Made by a program: the position numbers and the translations under genes. Shown piece after piece: positions 1 to 4,499 of a DNA stretch of 6,079 nucleotides (its first letter is position 1; the number at the start of each line of letters is the position of its first letter). Under the pieces are notes generated by a model. The model was not told the DNA's origin. It ran no database searches and worked only from the letters and a program-made list of their open reading frames with translations. This DNA is from Minisyncoccota bacterium (GTDB lineage: Bacteria > Verrucomicrobiota > Lentisphaeria > Oligosphaerales > MVZH01): NCBI GenBank assembly GCA_021734725.1, contig JAIPIM010000253.1, positions 1-6,079 on the forward strand. The letters run 5' to 3'.

Positions 1-48
1 TCTGCAAACGGCTGGAAATTGGAAACCGGGGAGTGTACATTCTGTCAT
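1..48 (-). CDS. Transposase, N-terminal fragment (probably IS1380 family), cut by window edge
   Basis: Only the first 16 codons are inside the window; they read MTECTLPGFQFPAVCR and stay open to base 1. The start is well supported: ATG at 48-46 is preceded by AAGGAG (61-56) with a 7-base spacer, the best ribosome binding site in the window. From memory, IS1380-family transposases begin with a short polar stretch and an F-x-F-P motif, followed by a conserved VEA-x-F-x-GG-x-I-T-S-D-x-G block. The F-Q-F-P here fits, but the diagnostic block and the DDE residues lie outside the window. The family call therefore rests on 16 residues plus the CCTAG-type element end near 141. If correct, the protein catalyses cut-and-paste or one-ended transposition of the element. 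It could instead be an unrelated small gene; that something starts translation here is much more certain than the family. Confidence 0.5.
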   Translation of the reverse strand, partial: MTECTLPGFQFPAVCR

Positions 49-114
49 GGCGAATCTCCTTGCTTATCGCTTTGTAACTATCTGCAATATAGCAAGTTAA
101 ATGAGATTCGCCAT
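47..114 (-). repeat. Interrupted 18-bp inverted repeat covering the transposase RBS and start codon
   Basis: GAGATTCGCCAT at 103-114 is the exact reverse complement of ATGGCGAATCTC at 47-58. The match resumes as AGCAAG (91-96) against CTTGCT (59-64) after a 6-base bulge (97-102), giving 18 pairs around a 26-base loop. In a minus-strand RNA the right-hand arm contains the whole AAGGAG ribosome binding site (61-56) and the first two bases of the AUG. The left-hand arm lies upstream of the transcript start predicted from the TATATT box at 91-86. Only RNA entering from outside the element would carry both arms. On the plus strand the repeat is followed by six T (116-121), so it might also act as a weak rightward terminator. 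Confidence 0.8.
86..114 (-). promoter_or_regulatory. Putative transposase promoter (extended -10)
   Basis: On the minus strand TGC-TATATT gives an extended -10 box, with the hexamer at 91-86. A weak -35 (ATGGCG, 114-109) sits 17 bases upstream. Transcription would start near 79, leaving about 30 bases of leader that contain the AAGGAG site. The -35 coincides with the left arm of the inverted repeat. The hexamers are AT-rich and partly degenerate, so this is a pattern match only. Confidence 0.4.
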
Positions 115-141
115 CTTTTTTCATGAAATATTCGGGCTAGG

Positions 142-420
142 TGCGTGGTCCAGACCTCGCTCGCTCTTTTAGGCACGAAGGTATCGCGAGCTAAACGACA
201 GGTTATAACAACCGGTTAAGCGGATTGGTTAAGTGTATACGAGTAAGTCTGATGGATAAGAAAGCGGTTACGTGTATTGGGGCGCAAAGCGTCACACTTA
301 TGCGTACACTTAAACGCCACCCTTGCTTGGGCTACACTTACCCGAGCCACTTTTGTCGTCAACTCCGTTGTCTTTTTCAAACAAAGCAGGACGGGTGTGC
401 TCAACCGACGGTTGACGGCA
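142..420. other. Non-coding stretch between insertion sequence and GTPase operon
   Basis: I see no credible gene here. Reading frames across it have no ribosome binding site, atypical composition and no recognisable protein. It contains several small palindromes: GTTATAAC at 202-209, AACCGGTT at 210-217 and GTATAC at 235-240. It also has two copies of GGTTAAG 13 bases apart (214-220, 227-233) and four copies of an ACACTTA-core octamer. An inverted pair GCTCGC/GCGAGC spans 159-191. I find no tRNA-like cloverleaf. It may be decayed DNA left by element insertion, or the regulatory region of a gene that was displaced. Confidence 0.6.
230..340. repeat. Four copies of an (C/T)ACACTTA octamer
   Basis: TACACTTA occurs at 305-312 and 333-340, CACACTTA at 293-300, and the reverse complement TAAGTGTA at 230-237. 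Flanks partly agree as well: read in the TAAGTGTA direction each copy has a short G-rich or GT-rich stretch before it. Spacing between neighbours is 63, 12 and 28 bases start to start, so this is not a regular array. Four near-identical octamers in about 110 bases is more than expected by chance, and they could be protein-binding sites or remains of a degenerate repeat. Confidence 0.45.
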
Positions 421-443
421 TTACTCTGTCCGTCGGCTGTTGA
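401..443 (-). terminator. Hairpins straddling the end of the operon (weak terminator candidate)
   Basis: TCAACCGACGGTTGA at 401-415 is a near-perfect palindrome immediately downstream of the TAA stop (423-421) of the membrane-protein gene. An alternative stem pairs minus-strand CCGACGG (436-430) with CCGTCGG (411-405). It extends by TCAA/TTGA at its base after a 3-base bulge and places the stop codon in the loop. The two folds exclude each other. No U-run follows directly; the first T-rich bases (TTTGTTTG) lie about 20 bases further on. Intrinsic termination is therefore doubtful, and read-through into the insertion sequence is likely. Confidence 0.3.
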
Positions 444-3400
444 GCGGCCAGGCGTGAGGCCAGGTGATGTTGAGCCCCGTACGTTCAACGGGGGCTTTTT
501 CCAGGAAGGAAGCTGTATCCAACCCGTCACGCGGCGCAAACAGAATCTGCCCCAGGAACAGCCGGTCACTTGTTCCCGGCACGGGTTCGAAACCACCTTT
601 GCGGTCGGAAGTGTATATCTGGTAAAATGCATTTGTATCGCGCGCCACCCCCGCGGGTACAGCAATCCAGATTACATTTGGACGTTGATCCACAAATAAC
701 GCAGGCTGAAGTTCCCCAGCCTCCGTTCGCTGCATCACACCAACCGGTCGGACGCCGCGATTAAGCATTGCCGTCAAGAACCACTTGTTAAATCTGATAG
801 TATCGATCACGCGGTCGACATCCGGCATCTTTGCAAAGGCAGCTTCCAGTGATGCCTGCAGCGTTTGCACGCGCTGGTGTTCCTGATTGATCCATACCGC
901 GGTATCGGGCAGTCCTCTGAGTTCGTCGGCCAGCGCGGTCAATGCCGCGCTGTTTCCCGGCGTCATATTCAAGACCATGTTAGTCAGCTTAGCCACCAAC
1001 TTTGCTTTGGGCACGAGCTGCATCGCATCATCCGCAGCCACTCGACGGATCTGTTTAAGTAGAAAGATGTCGATCCCCTCCTCTTGCGGCGCCATGGCCA
1101 GAAGTTCACGAGCGTACTTGGCGGAGGGCACTAGATTCTGAGATTCTTCCGGCTTGAGGTCAATGTCGTATTCCCGATCTGTCAGATTAATGTGTTCGAG
1201 TCTGAGTTTGTACACGTCTGGCGACGTGGTATATACCTTGCTCCAATACACCTTGAAGGCGTTGCCGTCGTCATCGGTTTCTTCACGGGAATAAAAACGG
1301 TCGGGATAATACAGCACGTCCCATTCTTCAGCACCCTTCTTCCGGACGCGAACGTACTTGAGATTAAACAACGGCCATTGCCGAATCTCTTCCAGTTGAC
1401 GGTGCACGCTGAGGGCCTGAGTCCCGTAGTTCCGGCACGCCAGAAGGTCTTTGTACCAAACACTGGTGGTGTCCGCCGGCAATGCATCGATCAACTGACC
1501 GCACTGCTCAAGTTCCTGCTCATTGCTCGGCAAACCTCCCACCTCCCGGGTGGCTAACACGGCCGCATCGCGATAAAGGGGCACTTGGTCGAGTACCCGC
1601 CGGAAAGCTTTGCTTTCGGGTGCAGCGGGAAATGTGTCAACAAATTCCTTGAGAATGTCTTCATACCGATCCAGATTACGAGCGTTTCGTGCCACATTCT
1701 TGATCGTATTCTCTCTTCTAGCTTCTATTGCGGCGCGTGCCTGTTTCACATCCGCTGCTTTCTGCTGAAGCGTCTCCAGTTGTGCAGCGAGCGCTTGCCA
1801 ACCTTCGCGTTCATCCGGTGTCACCTGGGGATAGAGTTTGCGTCCCTGCCGCACGAGTTCCTGAAGCCGAGCCAGCATCCGTTCATTGACCCTGTCCGCA
1901 TTTCGCTCGACCCTGTTCTTAAACGTTTCGATATGGCTTGTCAGTTGCGTCATGATTTCACTGAATTCGCGGTCAATCTCGGCTTGCTTGTCATCCTGCC
2001 ATTTCCGCCAGCCCGCGCGCCACTCTTCAATACGCTGCTTCTCGTCCGCTCCGCCGGCGAGACGCTCAGCCTTATCCAGGAGGGCAATGATTTCGGCATG
2101 TGAAGCCTCGTAGCCGCCGCCGCGTATAGCTGCCAGCCGGTCAAGGGCCTCCTGCCGTTCTGTCTCACGCTGTTCCCGTTCATCCAGAATATCGGATGCG
2201 CGCCGACTGTAGTCCTGGACGGAAGCACTGCGATACAATTCCGGCCGGACATCTCTCAGGCTGTTGATGTATCGTTTCAGGTCTTCGTATCGTTCGTCCT
2301 CCCAGAGGTTCGATAAACGTTGGTGCACCTGCTGTATCTCCATTCGCTCTCGGTAGGTAAGCACTCCAAACACAGCCCCCCCTGCCACGGCAAGAACGGC
2401 GAGCAAAATAATCGCCGCTTTAAAGATACGCACCCTCTGTTTTCTACGCTGCAGAACGTCAATTTGCTGGGTTACGGCCGCGGCTAAATCTCCGGGCACG
2501 GCATGGCCGAAACTCTGGAGATGCTGCCAGTACTGTTGCAAAACAGTCAGGTCCGGCGTGCGTTTACTCAGTTCGTCCCGAACACGGAGAAGTGCCTCCT
2601 CGTAACTTTTTCTCTTCGTTGCTTTCTCACTTTCCTCGTCAAACCATTGCCGGCAGTCTTCAACCCGCTGCAGCATCTCCGGTGCGGGGTGAAAGTCCTG
2701 ATAGCGTACAAGCCTGTCCCATGCCTGCAGGAGCGTTGCCCCGGCATCGTAATCTTGTTCTTCCGCGGCCTTCGCCAATTCCAGCGACAGCCGTTCGCCC
2801 TCCTCAAACGCGGTTTTCTCCCGTTCCTTGGCCAGAACAGATTCCACTTTCGTCATCAGTTCTTCGGGCGCCGGCACAATCCGCCCGGGATCGCTCAACT
2901 GATCGTACAGGTCACGCAGGGCTTGCACATCCTTGTTTTGCAGAGCGGCATCCGCCTTTGCTTCCAGTGCTTCGAGTTGCTGCTGCTCCAGCGGCTCAAT
3001 ATTCTCCTGCCACACCGTATTGTCGGCATCGTACTCCCGGATACGGCGTAAAACATCGATACGATCATCCACAGTGCCCTTGTGAACCAAGCGGCGGAAT
3101 TCCTGCAATAACGGTTCCAGGAATTCTTCCGTCGAACATTCTGCCTCGAGCTTTTCGAGCGTTTCTGTCTGCAGTTCCGGCGGAGGCGTCATGCCGAGGT
3201 CAAGGCAGAGATTTCGCCAATTCTTAAGCTCTTCAAAAGTGAGTATATCGGCAAGATCAAAGACCGACGGTGTTTCCATGGCTTCCTGCACGGCTTCCGA
3301 ACGCATTCCCTTTTCCAAAAATTCGGAGCACTTTGCCAGGCGATTGTTCAAGCCACGACATTGCTCGGCATACTGTTCCGCCATTTCCTGTGCCACAGGA

Positions 3401-3468
3401 GTCGGCTCCTGTTCATAGCTGTGGATAAATTCGCGGATTCGATTGACTAAGCGTTGTGCCGGGTTCAT
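421..3468 (-). CDS. Large single-pass membrane protein with helical-hairpin repeats, GTPase-system partner
   Basis: This 1015-residue protein matches no enzyme family that I recognise. Residues 1-345 are acidic and strongly helical, with degenerate hairpin repeats at about 166-340. One hydrophobic helix lies at about 350-371 (IFKAAIILLAVLAVAGG and following). It is preceded by a basic cluster (RRKQRVR, 341-347) and followed by few positive charges, so the positive-inside rule puts the N-terminus in the cytoplasm. Residues 372-690 are charged, mostly helical and coiled-coil-prone. Residues 700-770 and 905-995 look beta-rich, with many Tyr, Trp and Val. There is no signal peptide and no nucleotide-binding motif. 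The start is firm: its ATG overlaps the stop of the upstream gene as ATGA (3468-3465), with AAAGGAA (3485-3479) about ten bases before it. Tight coupling to the GAP1-N2 gene suggests one complex, with this protein as the membrane-bound scaffold, sensor or effector; that role is inferred. Confidence 0.9.
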   Translation of the reverse strand: MNPAQRLVNRIREFIHSYEQEPTPVAQEMAEQYAEQCRGLNNRLAKCSEFLEKGMRSEAVQEAMETPSVFDLADILTFEELKNWRNLCLDLGMTPPPELQTETLEKLEAECSTEEFLEPLLQEFRRLVHKGTVDDRIDVLRRIREYDADNTVWQENIEPLEQQQLEALEAKADAALQNKDVQALRDLYDQLSDPGRIVPAPEELMTKVESVLAKEREKTAFEEGERLSLELAKAAEEQDYDAGATLLQAWDRLVRYQDFHPAPEMLQRVEDCRQWFDEESEKATKRKSYEEALLRVRDELSKRTPDLTVLQQYWQHLQSFGHAVPGDLAAAVTQQIDVLQRRKQRVRIFKAAIILLAVLAVAGGAVFGVLTYRERMEIQQVHQRLSNLWEDERYEDLKRYINSLRDVRPELYRSASVQDYSRRASDILDEREQRETERQEALDRLAAIRGGGYEASHAEIIALLDKAERLAGGADEKQRIEEWRAGWRKWQDDKQAEIDREFSEIMTQLTSHIETFKNRVERNADRVNERMLARLQELVRQGRKLYPQVTPDEREGWQALAAQLETLQQKAADVKQARAAIEARRENTIKNVARNARNLDRYEDILKEFVDTFPAAPESKAFRRVLDQVPLYRDAAVLATREVGGLPSNEQELEQCGQLIDALPADTTSVWYKDLLACRNYGTQALSVHRQLEEIRQWPLFNLKYVRVRKKGAEEWDVLYYPDRFYSREETDDDGNAFKVYWSKVYTTSPDVYKLRLEHINLTDREYDIDLKPEESQNLVPSAKYARELLAMAPQEEGIDIFLLKQIRRVAADDAMQLVPKAKLVAKLTNMVLNMTPGNSAALTALADELRGLPDTAVWINQEHQRVQTLQASLEAAFAKMPDVDRVIDTIRFNKWFLTAMLNRGVRPVGVMQRTEAGELQPALFVDQRPNVIWIAVPAGVARDTNAFYQIYTSDRKGGFEPVPGTSDRLFLGQILFAPRDGLDTASFLEKAPVERTGLNITWPHAWPLNSRRTE
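2449..2973 (-). repeat. Three degenerate protein repeats of about 60-65 residues in the N-terminal arm
   Basis: In the membrane protein, residues 166-214, 226-277 and 291-340 share a pattern. Each has a helix ending in charged residues, then D-x-x-x-L-x-x-L, then a turn with P-A-P-E or a relative, then a helix with V-E-x-x. The turns read VPAPEEL (198-204), HPAPEML (260-266) and VPGDLAA (324-330), spaced 62 and 64 residues apart. A weaker unit may precede them at 131-168 and another follows the membrane helix at about 379-427. They look like alpha-alpha hairpins, such as tetratricopeptide-like or spectrin-like units; identity is too low to name the fold. Confidence 0.5.
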
Positions 3469-4436
3469 TCCGCATCCGTTCCTTTCCGACGCTCGGGTTT
3501 CATACGCAAATACTTACGGTGCCGGTTCGGCATTTTCACGAACCGTGGTTTCTTGTCGCTCTCTGGTGTGTCTTCTGAGGCATGCGCTTCGCCGTGTTCG
3601 ACAGATGCAGGTGCCGCAGCTTTTGGCACAGGATTCTTCGGCGCCATTTCGCCGCGGGCCTGACGTACAAAGGGTGTGTCTGACGGATCGCCGAGTGAAC
3701 GTGTGAGGTCAAGAACCAGTGCTGCGTTGACGGTACGGGGATCCTTGAGCAGCGGCTGATCGGGCAGGCAACAGCGCCACGTACAGGATGTCCCGGCGAT
3801 CGGGTGCGAAAAATACGTACTGAACGTCACTCCCCAGCGCGTCCTGGGAGACAAAAGCGCCAATGTTTCGTCAATAAGTCCCAGCATATCCATGCCCGGC
3901 TCGAAAATGAGATAGATCAGTCGTCCCGGATGCTTGATCAAATTCTCGGCGGGAATACCGGCCCACCCAGCGTCACCGGTGATTTTTTCCCATGTCGACG
4001 CCCGAGAGAACTCGGAATCGCCCAGCGGCACCGTCTTTGGCGTATTCAATAAGCGTGCCTCACCCACCCATTCCTCAACAAACAGCCCCTCCCGCGCAGC
4101 CAGCCATGCGGGACCACCAACAGGTCGTTCCAGAGGATCCAGAACAATGTGATGCGCAATTTTATTGTCGCGACCTGTATGTTCGCGTTCCGAAACATGG
4201 ACTCTGGACAGAATGCTTGTGCTTACACCCTGAATGATGCAGCGATGATGGCTGTAGATGACCGGTTCCCCGGCAGTACCGTGCGCACTCTTACCGGTCC
4301 GCTTGTATGCACTGAGAGACTCCGCCACGCGGATGGCGGCGGACGACATGCCTTTGGTGTGCGCAACCGTGCAAAAGCCGCTGGTCCCCGGCTTAAGTCC
4401 CTTACGGGCAGATGTGTAAATCAGTTCCTGTGCCAT
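3465..4436 (-). CDS. GTPase-associated protein 1, N-terminal domain type 2 (GAP1-N2) family protein
   Basis: The 323-residue protein resembles the GAP1-N2 family, which is defined by co-occurrence with TRAFAC-type GTPases; its biochemical role is unknown. Visible signatures are L-I-Y-T-S-A-x-K-G-L-K-P-G-x-x-G-F-C-T-V at 5-24, a H-x-G-R-D-N-K-I-A-H-H block at 86-96, and R-W-G-V-T-F-S-T-Y at 200-208 followed by T-W-R-C-C at 219-223. The domain fills about residues 1-250. Residues 260-323 are a proline-, alanine- and charge-rich tail ending in a basic segment (KMPNRHRKYLRMKPERRKG), probably disordered and possibly for binding membrane, nucleic acid or partner. No membrane helix is seen. ATG at 4436-4434 is chosen because the conserved domain starts five residues later; no Shine-Dalgarno sequence precedes it. 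It lies 63 bases after the GTPase gene, possibly with its own promoter, and overlaps the membrane-protein gene by 4 bases. Confidence 0.82.
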   Translation of the reverse strand: MAQELIYTSARKGLKPGTSGFCTVAHTKGMSSAAIRVAESLSAYKRTGKSAHGTAGEPVIYSHHRCIIQGVSTSILSRVHVSEREHTGRDNKIAHHIVLDPLERPVGGPAWLAAREGLFVEEWVGEARLLNTPKTVPLGDSEFSRASTWEKITGDAGWAGIPAENLIKHPGRLIYLIFEPGMDMLGLIDETLALLSPRTRWGVTFSTYFSHPIAGTSCTWRCCLPDQPLLKDPRTVNAALVLDLTRSLGDPSDTPFVRQARGEMAPKNPVPKAAAPASVEHGEAHASEDTPESDKKPRFVKMPNRHRKYLRMKPERRKGTDAE

Positions 4437-4451
4437 AAAAAAACGTCGCGG

Positions 4452-4480
4452 CTTATACCAGACAAAAACTTTTTCGCCAA
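4452..4480 (-). promoter_or_regulatory. Candidate internal sigma70-type promoter before the GAP1-N2 gene
   Basis: On the minus strand TTGGCG (4480-4475; four of six match TTGACA) is followed by exactly 17 bases and TATAAG (4457-4452; five of six match TATAAT). A TG pair one base before the -10 makes it an extended -10. Start of transcription is expected near 4445, only about 8-9 bases before the ATG at 4436. It lies wholly in the gap between two genes, where such a match is more meaningful than inside coding sequence. It would let the GAP1-N2 and membrane genes be expressed without the GTPase. Confidence 0.5.
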
Positions 4481-4499
4481 TTTTCTCAGGATTCAGGGA

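Larger units (their letters stand above)
1..141 (-). mobile_element. One end of an insertion sequence (IS1380-like), rest off the left edge
   Basis: Read on the minus strand from 141, the sequence begins CCTAGCCCGAATATTTCATG, followed by a promoter, an RBS and the start of a transposase-like gene. IS1380-family elements typically begin with CC; the well-known ISEcp1 end begins CCTAG. That is why I place the outer end at about 141. The other end, its matching inverted repeat and the target duplication are outside the window, so the boundary cannot be proven here. The element lies downstream of the GTPase operon, and its transposase points the same way as the operon. Confidence 0.42.

Noticed and set aside
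47..114. Integron attC site or CRISPR-like repeat
   Set aside because: A GTTAAAT core-like string is present, but there is no paired RYYYAAC core. Only one inverted pair exists and no spacer array. The RBS and start codon in one arm explain the structure better.
1..126. Plus-strand frame open from base 1 to a TGA at 124-126, as if the end of a rightward gene
   Set aside because: All three plus frames are open for the first 70 bases, so openness means little here. The minus strand has a perfect RBS-ATG arrangement and a recognisable N-terminus in the same place.
142..230. tRNA or small structured RNA around the GCTCGC/GCGAGC pair
   Set aside because: No acceptor stem, T-loop GTTCRANNC or anticodon arm can be assembled. 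The pair has only six bases and a 21-base loop.
225..443. Plus-strand 72-codon frame across the intergenic region
   Set aside because: It begins at TTG without a ribosome binding site, is cysteine-rich with unlikely composition, and runs into the 3' end of the membrane-protein gene.
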